DNA of 8,153 nt. It comes from Methanosarcinaceae archaeon. Lineage in GTDB: Archaea; Halobacteriota; Methanosarcinia; Methanosarcinales; Methanosarcinaceae. The notes beneath the pieces are model-generated. The model searched no databases. It was not told the origin of the DNA and saw nothing but the letters and a program-made list of their open reading frames with translations. Made by a program: the position numbers and the translations under genes. This document shows, one piece after another, positions 1 to 6,172 of this stretch. The stretch's first letter is position 1, and each line of letters starts with the position of its first letter. The stretch lies in NCBI GenBank assembly GCA_030594665.1, contig JAUVET010000054.1, positions 1 through 8,153 on the forward strand. The letters are read 5' to 3'.

Positions 1-10
1 AATCACCAGA

Positions 11-55
11 CTCCGCGCAACGACCCTCTGCGTTCTCCGCGTCCTCTGCGGTGAA
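11..55. repeat. Imperfect 9-bp-period repeat (CTCTGCG type)
   Basis: Three back-to-back 9-mers are seen at 26-52: CTCTGCGTT, CTCCGCGTC and CTCTGCGGT. A related copy, CTCCGCGCA, lies at 11-19. From memory, CTCTGCG/CTCCGCG strings of this kind occur in intergenic DNA of many archaeal and bacterial genomes and have no assigned function. It lies beyond the terminator of the leftward pilin-like operon and may continue off the left edge. No ORF is apparent in 1-190. Confidence 0.6.
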
Positions 56-91
56 TATTTTTGCCATGATTCATTTAATCCGGAATAAATT

Positions 92-98
92 AAAAAAA
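92..98 (-). terminator. Oligo-T terminator of the pilin-like operon
   Basis: Seven consecutive A on the plus strand read as T7 on the transcribed strand of the leftward operon, about 95 nt after its last stop codon. Archaeal RNA polymerase terminates at oligo-T runs without needing a hairpin, so this is the best stop signal for the operon. The AGCTAA/TTAGCT hairpins of the repeat array at 141-201 lie just before it and could contribute. Confidence 0.5.
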
Positions 99-140
99 TC
101 TCTCATTTGTCATGATTTATCTCTTAACCGAACACCAATG

Positions 141-201
141 AGCTAACGTTTAGTTTAGCTAACGTTTAGTTTAGCTAACATTTAGCTAACGTTTAGCTAA
201 C
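141..201. repeat. AGCTAAC tandem array over the last stop codon
   Basis: Five consecutive units each begin AGCTAAC: 141-156 and 157-172 (identical 16-mers, AGCTAACGTTTAGTTT), 173-183 (AGCTAACATTT), 184-194 (AGCTAACGTTT) and a partial unit at 195-201. Adjacent units also form hairpins, for example AGCTAA (184-189) with TTAGCT (193-198) around a 3-nt loop. The array runs into the 3' end of the leftward pilin-like gene and supplies its TAA stop at 193-195. It may be a 3'-UTR structure involved in termination or mRNA stability, or simply replication slippage. Confidence 0.85.
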
Positions 202-921
202 TTCAACATCTACTGTATGCTGCCCTATTACAAGTAGGGTGTTGTTGTGCTGTGCTGTCAGGCTTGAGTCTGAGGATGCTGTTATGTCAAAACCTATGCT
301 TTCAAGATAACTTTCCCACAGTGGGGCATTGGTACTATTTATTTTGAGTGTTACATTCACCGGAGTACTGGTCGTGGTGAGGGTGCTGGCATTGTGCTGC
401 ATGTTAAGAGTAACAATACCCCTGCCACTTACTGATGTATTACCGTTGATAGATACGACGCTGATGGTAGTTATGTTGACATTATTCATTGTGCTTGTGT
501 ATATGTATGGATGTGTGACCATTACCTGGCCAACCGGATATTTCTTCCACACGCCTCCATTCTCATAGGTGATCACTTTGTTGTCTTTGGAGTATTCTAT
601 TTCTCCGGTCGGGCAATATAGTGTATTATTATCATATTCTATGGTGATATCCGATTCACCGGTGACAGAAATGGTTGTATCGTGGAGTTTTAGTATCAGT
701 TTTTTCACAGGTACCTGGCTTAAACTTACCATTTTCATATTGCTCTGGAGCACAACAAAGCTTTGCTCTGCGTTTTCAAAGATACTTGCATCCATGCTTG
801 ATTGCAGTGTGGGATAACCCGCGACGTATATGAAACCGATGGCGAGCACTACTATTCCAAAAATTAAAATGAAGCCTATAACTTCGGAAACGGCATCATC
901 ATTCTGGTCTTTTTGAGTCAT
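193..921 (-). CDS. Pilin-like secreted protein, DUF7289-type
   Basis: This 242-residue protein has a short charged leader (residues 1-9, ending NDD), then AVSEVIGFILIFGIVVLAIG and one hydrophobic helix at about 11-34. The rest is Thr/Ser/Asn-rich and predicted to be beta-rich and extracellular. Glu13 sits where mature type IV pilins carry their conserved glutamate. Seven N-x-S/T sequons suggest surface exposure and archaeal N-glycosylation. The AVSEVIGF motif matches archaeal pilin N-termini; DUF7289 is assigned from memory. It is the last gene of a five-gene leftward operon and its start overlaps the gene before it by 23 nt, with a weak GTGAT ribosome-binding site (926-930) upstream. The stop falls in the AGCTAAC array. 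It is probably a major or structural pilin-like subunit, though an S-layer-anchored adhesin is possible. Confidence 0.75.
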   Translation of the reverse strand: MTQKDQNDDAVSEVIGFILIFGIVVLAIGFIYVAGYPTLQSSMDASIFENAEQSFVVLQSNMKMVSLSQVPVKKLILKLHDTTISVTGESDITIEYDNNTLYCPTGEIEYSKDNKVITYENGGVWKKYPVGQVMVTHPYIYTSTMNNVNITTISVVSINGNTSVSGRGIVTLNMQHNASTLTTTSTPVNVTLKINSTNAPLWESYLESIGFDITASSDSSLTAQHNNTLLVIGQHTVDVEVS

Positions 922-1348
922 AGCTTATCACGTGAGTTGATGTACTGCTAATCGCAGTACCGTTTATAGGTATTGTTCTGGCTATACCACTGATGGTTAC
1001 ACTAACACTTCTTTCTGATATTGCGGATACAACTTCTATACTCTGGTCTATGCTTGCAGCTTCTGCATTGATGGTGTAGGTTTCTCCTGCGATCTCGGCT
1101 GGAAGTAAATAAGATGTTTCTATATGCCCATTCTCCGGAGCTATGAGGTATATGTCTGTGACCAGGGTACCAATCATATTACCAACATCACTGAATCCAT
1201 CCTCCATCACCACATTACTTGGTTTTTCCACCAATATTTCGTTTGCGTTAAAAAGAACTAATAAAAAAAACACGATGGCTATTGCAGAATACAGGATATA
1301 TCCCACAGTTACAGAAACTGCCTCATCATCGTAAACAAGCGATTTCAT
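899..1348 (-). CDS. Pilin-like membrane-anchored protein, DUF7266-type
   Basis: The protein has 149 residues. A DDEAVSVTVGYILYSAI motif (residues 7-23) begins one hydrophobic helix (about 11-34), followed by a roughly 110-residue exported domain with one sequon (NGT). The EAVS..VGYIL leader resembles archaeal pilin-like families, DUF7266 from memory. Its ATG overlaps the previous stop as ATGA (1345-1348), and an AAGGTGA site lies at good spacing upstream, so the start is secure. Its end overlaps the next gene by 23 nt, implying translational coupling. It is likely a minor pilin or accessory subunit of the structure made by this operon; the exact role cannot be read from the sequence. Confidence 0.72.
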   Translation of the reverse strand: MKSLVYDDEAVSVTVGYILYSAIAIVFFLLVLFNANEILVEKPSNVVMEDGFSDVGNMIGTLVTDIYLIAPENGHIETSYLLPAEIAGETYTINAEAASIDQSIEVVSAISERSVSVTISGIARTIPINGTAISSTSTHVISYDSKRPE

Positions 1349-1797
1349 TGTGTCACCTTTATTATTTCTGGTTCTGAAGCGTAGTAGGTCTTACCATCAT
1401 TGTAACTTATGTTCAACCATATAGTATCTATGTAGGATGTGGGCGCAAATATCACTTTTGATATGTTGATGTTTACGGTCTCACCATGAGCGGCATATAA
1501 GATACTCACCTGATTGTTATAATTATTGAGAATTCGTGTGAAGTTTTGCAGAACGGTTTCGTTGCTTGTGTGGTTGAGTTCCCATGCGATCCGTGCTGCA
1601 TCTATGGAGGTTTCCCTTGTTTGTGATGTGATATCCCGTATCTGTTCTTTGGGAAATTCAAGGGCGGCATTGGCTGAGTAATAGCCTGTTACAGAAGTTT
1701 GATTGATCAACACAGCAAGCGCTATTAAAGACATTGAGATGGCAAATCCTGACAATATGATCCACTGTGCGCTCGAATCATCCCTTATACCTGCCAT
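1345..1797 (-). CDS. Pilin-like membrane-anchored protein, DUF7261-type
   Basis: I place the start at the ATG at 1797, giving 150 residues. The longer reading from 1848 would add 17 Gly-rich residues with no family support and would cover a near-perfect ribosome-binding site. The protein begins MAGIRDDSSAQWIILSGFAI, has one hydrophobic helix (about 11-31), then an exported region with six sequons (NQT, NHT, NET, NFT and two NIS). The D-D-x-x-A-Q leader followed by a helix is the pattern of a pilin-like euryarchaeal family (DUF7261 from memory). The start overlaps the upstream gene's end by 13 nt and the stop overlaps the next start as ATGA. It is inferred to be an accessory subunit of a pilus-like assembly. 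Confidence 0.72.
   Translation of the reverse strand: MAGIRDDSSAQWIILSGFAISMSLIALAVLINQTSVTGYYSANAALEFPKEQIRDITSQTRETSIDAARIAWELNHTSNETVLQNFTRILNNYNNQVSILYAAHGETVNINISKVIFAPTSYIDTIWLNISYNDGKTYYASEPEIIKVTQ
1353..1359 (-). promoter_or_regulatory. Ribosome-binding site AAGGTGA
   Basis: On the minus strand AAGGTGA lies 4 nt upstream of the ATG at 1348, inside the end of the preceding gene. It matches the archaeal anti-Shine-Dalgarno and supports the ATGA-coupled start. Confidence 0.7.
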
Positions 1798-2306
1798 GCT
1801 GTAAGCCTCACCTCCACCACCAGCAATCCATCCTGTGGTATGTTCCATGCACCACCTGCATCTGCGACGGTAGAGTTCTTAAGCGTTACAAGTCTTCTGG
1901 CCACAACAGAGTTATCTGTCGGTGCACCACGTATTATGATATGTTTGACCGTAAGACTACCGTTTTCAACATATGCAAAATCCACGTTATAAAGAATACC
2001 TGTCAACAGACCTGAAATCTCGTCTGAAAGCACTTTTAAGTTGCCACCCAGAGGCGTAGCTTCACTCATGTTCCAGCTTGCAACACATTCTGCCAGGTTG
2101 TATTGAATTGCTGTGGGTGGAGATATGTCCAACCCGGTCAGCGCATCCGATGCAGTTTGTTTTAACTGGACATCCGTGGTCAATTCTGATTGAGGCGTGA
2201 CGATTACCACGCTCTGGGTTATGTACAGCACTGTAAAGGTAATAAGTGCTGCTGCAGCAAATCCTTCAAGTGTATGTATCTGGGCCTTATTATCCATTAT
2301 TGCCAT
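1785..2306 (-). CDS. Pilin-like membrane-anchored protein, DUF7288-type
   Basis: This 173-residue protein begins MAIMDNKAQIHTLEGFAAAA, with one hydrophobic helix at about 13-34. The D-x-x-A-Q-x-H-T-L-E-G-F motif is highly characteristic of the pilin-like family I recall as DUF7288. Glu14 corresponds to the conserved pilin glutamate. The exported part (about 35-173) has three sequons. A second ATG at 2297 would give MDNKAQ, but AGGA at 2314-2317 is 7 nt from 2306 and too far from 2297, so 2306 is preferred. The start overlaps the first operon gene by 10 nt. It is probably a minor pilin-like subunit. Confidence 0.75.
   Translation of the reverse strand: MAIMDNKAQIHTLEGFAAAALITFTVLYITQSVVIVTPQSELTTDVQLKQTASDALTGLDISPPTAIQYNLAECVASWNMSEATPLGGNLKVLSDEISGLLTGILYNVDFAYVENGSLTVKHIIIRGAPTDNSVVARRLVTLKNSTVADAGGAWNIPQDGLLVVEVRLTAWQV
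1808..1815 (-). promoter_or_regulatory. Strong ribosome-binding site GGAGGTGA
   Basis: GGAGGTGA on the minus strand lies 10 nt upstream of the ATG at 1797, within the 3' end of the previous gene. It is the best Shine-Dalgarno match seen in the window and fixes the start at 1797 rather than 1848. Confidence 0.8.
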
Positions 2307-3292
2307 ACTTCTATCCTGAGAATTGCACGTTCGTAAAGCGGTTCAATTGCATCTGTATATTCAACATACGGTGGTCCGGGTTTTGTAAAATTTATCTGGT
2401 TGAAGTCAAGTTCAAGCTGGTAAGTGTTAGTATTTGGAAAAAGAGTGGACTTGAAAACTAAACGCAGTGTATCGGTTCTGTTCAACGGATCGGAGTAGGT
2501 GGAAAAATCACTGCTGTTCGTTTTTTTGTAGCTGATATAATCAGAAGGAATGTTGAGGAGACCGCCGCCATCCAGTTTAGCGTCCAGGTACTTTGGTAAT
2601 GGTCCTGTGACACTAAAGTTTGTTATCTGTATTATCACATCCTCATTCTGGGGCCCACTGACATTAATTATTATTTTAGTTTTTGGTAATGGCGGCTCAG
2701 CTCTCAGGTCATATGCATCAAAAGTTGCTATTCTACCTGTTTCCACCAGTACCAGCCGTTCAATTTTGAATATGCTTTGTGAGGTGAGGGGTCTTTTTCC
2801 AAAGATTGCAGGCGTATTGTTTATTAATAACGGTATGTCGTTTTGCGTAAGTGAGATGTTGTAGCCGTAATCCATCTTGGCACCATTCACATTTTTAAAT
2901 AAACCAAGTTTAGTGGTAATCGTATCGTCGTTCAACTGCATCATATTCATTATTTTTGTTTTGTTCAGCAGATTCGGTGTGTCGGTTAAGCGTGTATTGA
3001 TGTTGTCATCTGATGCAAGCCCTATTCGACTGATGTTTTCAATATGCGCTTCCCAGTCAGTTCCATCATGGGTATTGTTCTCCCACCACCCGGGGTCTTC
3101 GACAAGTATGCAGGTTGTGTGATAGGCTACATAGTTAAGGCTTTCATCCCCAACGGAACTGGAGATGAAAATACCTGGAATAAATTGTGTCGTGAATCCG
3201 ATAATAAGCATAAACACAGTTATCCCCATCAGAAAATCGATGCAAATTTGACCTACATCGTCTATCATAATTATATAATTGACTGTCATCAT
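2297..3292 (-). CDS. Pilin-like secreted protein, DUF7287-type, first gene of operon
   Basis: The largest of the five pilin-like products (331 residues) and the first gene of the operon. Residues 10-43 read IDDVGQICIDF and then a hydrophobic helix (about 17-40) ending at FIPGIF. The D-D-x-x-Q-x-x-I-D-F-x-M-G leader is the pattern I recall for DUF7287. The large exported region (about 45-331) carries roughly nine N-x-S/T sequons and an aromatic stretch (W-W-E-N-N-T) near residue 90. The family usually starts close to the DD motif, so the in-frame ATG at 3268 (residue 9) could be the true start; neither start has a strong ribosome-binding site. It may form the tip or an adhesive subunit of the assembly; that role is inference. 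Confidence 0.72.
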   Translation of the reverse strand: MMTVNYIIMIDDVGQICIDFLMGITVFMLIIGFTTQFIPGIFISSSVGDESLNYVAYHTTCILVEDPGWWENNTHDGTDWEAHIENISRIGLASDDNINTRLTDTPNLLNKTKIMNMMQLNDDTITTKLGLFKNVNGAKMDYGYNISLTQNDIPLLINNTPAIFGKRPLTSQSIFKIERLVLVETGRIATFDAYDLRAEPPLPKTKIIINVSGPQNEDVIIQITNFSVTGPLPKYLDAKLDGGGLLNIPSDYISYKKTNSSDFSTYSDPLNRTDTLRLVFKSTLFPNTNTYQLELDFNQINFTKPGPPYVEYTDAIEPLYERAILRIEVWQ

Positions 3293-3345
3293 GGTATAAA
3301 AATAATTTCCCCATGGAAAATTCTCACATATTCTTCAATTCGAAG

Positions 3346-3351
3346 TATAAA
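3346..3351 (-). promoter_or_regulatory. TATA box for the pilin-like operon
   Basis: On the minus strand the sequence reads CATTTATACTTCG, containing TTTATA. With the usual archaeal spacing of about 25 nt, transcription would begin near 3320, some 28 nt before the ATG at 3292. It is the only good TATA element just upstream of the five-gene operon. Confidence 0.5.
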
Positions 3352-3392
3352 TGCATCGTACTTATTTAGATAGTTTTAATTCAGATTCACAG

Positions 3393-3436
3393 CGCCGAAT
3401 AAGAAAGAGCGATTACTCGCTCTTTCTTATTCGGCG
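3393..3436. repeat. Perfect long inverted repeat (19-20 bp arms)
   Basis: The left arm CGCCGAATAAGAAAGAGCG (3393-3411) is exactly complementary to the right arm at 3418-3436. A3412/T3417 add a twentieth pair around a TTAC loop. It lies between the promoter of the leftward pilin operon and the rightward kinase region. No T-tract follows on either side, so it is not an ordinary terminator. It could be an operator, an insulator, or a palindromic mobile unit. Confidence 0.9.
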
Positions 3437-3580
3437 TCGCATCGGTTTTAGTATCAGATAGAACAATCTCGTTTACCAGCTATACAAATATCTTTGCTTT
3501 ATCCGGGACTTGGGTATTGACATGGTATTAGAATAGTCTGGTTCTCGTTCAAAAATAATTCAACTATACGGCAATTAATA

Positions 3581-3589
3581 TTTATATAG
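3581..3589 (+). promoter_or_regulatory. Candidate TATA box (TTTATATAG)
   Basis: TTTATATAG closely matches the archaeal TATA consensus. It would start a rightward transcript near 3606-3610, giving either a separate small RNA over the hairpins at 3630-3711 or a roughly 290-nt leader for the histidine kinase. Confidence 0.45.
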
Positions 3590-3629
3590 TGAAAGTTATA
3601 CAAACTTGTAGGAAGTGTTTGGCATATCC

Positions 3630-3711
3630 GGCAGGTGATAATTCCTGTCTTAGTTACGGGGCTGCAGGTCAATTGACCTGATAGATATTTACACAACTGA
3701 ATAGTTGTGTA
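3630..3711 (+). ncRNA. Candidate structured leader or small RNA, three hairpins
   Basis: Three hairpins follow one another. The first pairs GGCAGG (3630-3635) with CCTGTC (3644-3649) and includes one G-U pair. The second is the perfect palindrome CAGGTCAATTGACCTG (3665-3680). The third is a 9-bp stem, TACACAACT (3690-3698) with AGTTGTGTA (3703-3711), around a GAAT loop. They begin about 20 nt after the expected start site of the TATA box at 3581. I do not recognise a known riboswitch or RNA family. The palindrome could equally be a protein-binding operator on DNA. Confidence 0.3.
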
Positions 3712-3740
3712 TCGCATGCTGCTGGTAATAGGTTTGACAC

Positions 3741-3771
3741 GTTCACACAGATCAAGTGAAACTTTTAATAC
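3741..3771 (+). promoter_or_regulatory. Candidate proximal promoter with adjacent dyad
   Basis: GTTCAC (3741-3746) and GTGAAAC (3755-3761) form an imperfect dyad directly before the AT-rich box CTTTTAATAC (3762-3771). If this is the kinase TATA box, transcription would begin near 3790-3795, about 105 nt before the ATG, and the dyad would sit where a regulator could block or help TBP/TFB. The match is only moderate. Confidence 0.3.
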
Positions 3772-3898
3772 ATAATTTCCATTAAAATTGAATAAAAATA
3801 CATTTTGTGGCGAAAGTTGCGTATTATTGAACTAAAAAAACAGATTGCAGAACTTGAAAATAATGTCGGGTCAGATAAAAATCGGGGGATAAAACCAC

Positions 3899-6004
3899 AT
3901 GGCGTTGAAGGATCTAAAACAAGAAAGTGGCAAGGCATCGCTCAACAAAGACACAGGGGAAATGGAGTTGAATAAAAAACACCTCTCACTGATCTATGAT
4001 ACGCTTTCGGATGCGACATTCTTTCTGGTCGTTGAACCCGATGATTGCTTTCGTTTTATGTCTGTGAACCGGGCATTTTTGGATATCACCGGATTGAGCA
4101 GGGAACAGGTTGTTGGTAAAAGGATTGAAAATGTGTTGCCAAAAACAGTTCATGCGCCTGTTATTAGCAAGTATAAAGAAGCGGTAAATGAAAATAAGAC
4201 CGTTTTCTGGGAGGAGGTTTCCATCGGCCCCACAGGTGAACGTGTGGGTGCTGTAACATTGACGCCGATCTGTGATGGTGCAGGGGTGTGTACCCATCTT
4301 ATTGGTTCAGTGCATGACTTCACCGAGCGCAAGCAGGCAGAGGAAAAAGAAAAGGAACACCACAAAAATATTCAGTTACTTTCCGAGACTGCAATGCGGT
4401 TCATTGAATTCCCACAAGATGAAGATATTTATACATTCGTTGGAGAACAACTCAGGGAACTGACCGGAAAAGATTCGTATATTATCATAAATTCAGTTGA
4501 CGCGGAAACAAGCATTTCGACGATACGTGCGGTTCTGGGATTAGGGAAATTCACAGATAAAATAGACAAAATTGTCGGAAGACATTTAGTAGGCATGACA
4601 TTCAAGGTCAAAGATCTGAATCAACACCATGCCGACGGTAAAATGCATCTTTATAAAAAAGGTTTATATGGATTATTATTGAAGACTGTTCCGAAAACAT
4701 TGTGTAAATCCATGGAAAACCTTTTGAATATTCAAAAAATATATACGATCGATTTAACGAAACATGGTGGATTTTTTGGAAGTGTCACCGTATTATTTAA
4801 AAAAGGCGCTCCTGAATTAAAGGATCCGCAGGTCATTGAAACGTTTATAAAACAGGCATCTATAGCAATTCAGCACAAGCAGGCAGAGGAAACACTGCGG
4901 GAAAGCGAGAAGCAGTTGCAAACTTTGATCGATGCTATGCCGGATTTTGTTTGCTTTAAGGATGGAGACGGACACTGGCTCAAAGTCAATGATGCCAGCA
5001 TTCGAATTTTCCAGCTTGAGGACATAGACTATAGGGGAAAGAATGATTTCGAATTGGCAGAAATCAACAGTAAGCTTCAAGGTGCATTCCTTACGTGCAA
5101 CGAATCCGATGCAATGGCATGGCATGAGGGTAGTAATTTTCACGGAGAAGAGATGATATCCCGGCCCGACGGTACGGTACGGTTTTATGATGTGACCAAA
5201 GTGCCTGTTTTTCATTCACATGGCGGGCGGAAAGGTATTGTTGTTCTGGGACATGACATCACCGAGCGCAAGCATGCTGAGAAAAAGCTCCGCAAACTCA
5301 ATGATGAACTCTTATCTCTTGATAAAATGAAAGACGAATTTTTATCGAATGTAAGCCATGAACTTAAAACGCCGCTTGTTTCGATCAAAGGATACAACGA
5401 ATTATTATACGATGGATCACTTGGTGCACTCAACGAACAGCAAAAAAAGGCAATGGAGGTTGTTTTTCGTAACTCTGAACGTTTAGGTCACTTGATCGAC
5501 TCGCTCGTGTATTTGAATATGGAAAAAGCAGGAAAGGTTGAATGTAAATTTGATTCATTACAAATTGCGGACATAATAAAACAGGCTACTTTGGATACAC
5601 TTCCGGTATCCGAAAATCATAATTTGACACTTGCGATGGATGTGCCGGATGATTTGCCACCGATCTCCGGGGATGTGGACAGGTTAACAGAGGTTATTAT
5701 CAACCTCCTTGACAATGCGATCAAATTCACACCATCGGGCGGTGAGATCACTGTGGTGGCACATGATGAAACAGATAATATTCACATTACGGTAACCGAT
5801 ACAGGAATTGGTATTTCTTCAAAACATCTCCAAAAAATATTTGATCGATTTTATCAGGCTGATGCCTCAACAACACGCAGGTACGGGGGAACCGGATTAG
5901 GTCTTTATATTGTGAAAACGATTGTTGAAATGCATAATGGACAGATATGGGCAGAGGGTGAAAAAGGAATCGGGACTACTTTTCATGTATTATTGCCTAA
6001 ATGA
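3899..6004 (+). CDS. Soluble sensor histidine kinase, PAS-GAF-PAS-HisKA-HATPase
   Basis: This 701-residue kinase has no membrane segment or signal peptide, so it should sense a cytoplasmic cue. In order: PAS 1 (about 28-145, ending FTERKQAEE); a GAF-like domain (about 155-328); PAS 2 (about 335-460, ending ITERKHAEK); a short coiled linker; HisKA with the phospho-acceptor His487 in SHELKTPL; and HATPase_c with an N box (Asn602, Asn606), G1 box (D634-T-G-I-G), F box (FDRFYQAD, 648-655) and G2 box (GGTGLGL, 663-669). All catalytic motifs are intact. The ATG is the first start after an in-frame TAA at 3890-3892; the GGGGGAT before it is a weak ribosome-binding site. No receiver domain or response regulator lies in the window, so its partner is elsewhere. 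Ligands are unknown. Confidence 0.95.
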   Translation: MALKDLKQESGKASLNKDTGEMELNKKHLSLIYDTLSDATFFLVVEPDDCFRFMSVNRAFLDITGLSREQVVGKRIENVLPKTVHAPVISKYKEAVNENKTVFWEEVSIGPTGERVGAVTLTPICDGAGVCTHLIGSVHDFTERKQAEEKEKEHHKNIQLLSETAMRFIEFPQDEDIYTFVGEQLRELTGKDSYIIINSVDAETSISTIRAVLGLGKFTDKIDKIVGRHLVGMTFKVKDLNQHHADGKMHLYKKGLYGLLLKTVPKTLCKSMENLLNIQKIYTIDLTKHGGFFGSVTVLFKKGAPELKDPQVIETFIKQASIAIQHKQAEETLRESEKQLQTLIDAMPDFVCFKDGDGHWLKVNDASIRIFQLEDIDYRGKNDFELAEINSKLQGAFLTCNESDAMAWHEGSNFHGEEMISRPDGTVRFYDVTKVPVFHSHGGRKGIVVLGHDITERKHAEKKLRKLNDELLSLDKMKDEFLSNVSHELKTPLVSIKGYNELLYDGSLGALNEQQKKAMEVVFRNSERLGHLIDSLVYLNMEKAGKVECKFDSLQIADIIKQATLDTLPVSENHNLTLAMDVPDDLPPISGDVDRLTEVIINLLDNAIKFTPSGGEITVVAHDETDNIHITVTDTGIGISSKHLQKIFDRFYQADASTTRRYGGTGLGLYIVKTIVEMHNGQIWAEGEKGIGTTFHVLLPK

Positions 6005-6075
6005 GACTGTCGTTTTAGCCCGCAATTTTCGTGCACTCAAGTCCCATTCACTGCATACGGATTCCGGACAGTCTC
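6003..6075. mobile_element. 73-bp sequence with 9-bp inverted ends, possible IS/MITE remnant
   Basis: GAGACTGTC (6003-6011) and its exact complement GACAGTCTC (6067-6075) bound 73 bp. The interior is more GC-rich than what follows, and short inverted ends of GAGACTGT type recall archaeal insertion sequence termini (from memory). No clear target-site duplication is visible: AAAT precedes and TTCA follows. The kinase stop codon TGA (6002-6004) straddles the left end. It could instead be a chance inverted repeat or a weak 3' hairpin with a 55-nt loop. Confidence 0.35.
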
Positions 6076-6130
6076 TTCATGAAATCAATGGTGAGGGGGT
6101 TATCCGGACTGGATATCGGGGTGTCTGCAT

Positions 6131-6159
6131 AAAAGTGATTGAATACGTACACTTTTTTT
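6131..6159 (+). terminator. Hairpin plus T-tract terminator after the kinase
   Basis: AAAAGTG (6131-6137) pairs with CACTTTT (6150-6156) around a 12-nt loop, and seven T follow the stem's CAC (6153-6159). This is a good stop signal for the kinase transcript and separates it from the small-protein/PIN pair. Confidence 0.5.
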
Positions 6160-6172
6160 ACAGAGTGATCGC

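Larger units (their letters stand above)
3438..3898. other. Gene-free divergent intergenic region
   Basis: This is 460 bp without a convincing gene. It holds a TATA box at 3581-3589, three successive potential hairpins (3630-3649, 3665-3680, 3690-3711), an imperfect GTTCAC/GTGAAAC dyad (3741-3761) before a second AT-rich box, and a short coiled-coil-like reading frame without ATG (3805-3975). A minus-strand frame at 3499-3717 is not convincing: it has no ribosome-binding site and runs through the hairpins. Confidence 0.6.

Noticed and set aside
141..201. CRISPR array
   Set aside because: The units are 7-16 bp with no unique spacers, so this is a simple tandem repeat; no other regularly spaced repeats were seen.
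1798..1848. 17-residue N-terminal extension of the third pilin-like protein
   Set aside because: The Gly-rich extension would put the strong GGAGGTGA site inside the coding region and extend the overlap with the previous gene. The ATG at 1797 fits the family leader.
2550..3122. Several plus-strand frames of 80-104 codons opposite the first pilin-like gene
   Set aside because: They are antisense shadows. The minus-strand frame has a clear family motif, sequons and overlapping operon structure.
3509..3535. TTGACA and a TATTAGAAT stretch resembling a bacterial -35/-10 promoter
   Set aside because: The window is archaeal by its genes and TATA boxes, so a sigma-type promoter is not expected and the match is probably chance.
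3499..3717. 72-codon minus-strand frame with a T-C-R-I-C pair of cysteines
   Set aside because: It has no ribosome-binding site and runs through the palindrome and hairpins and under the rightward TATA box. A zinc-binding reading would need more than one cysteine pair.
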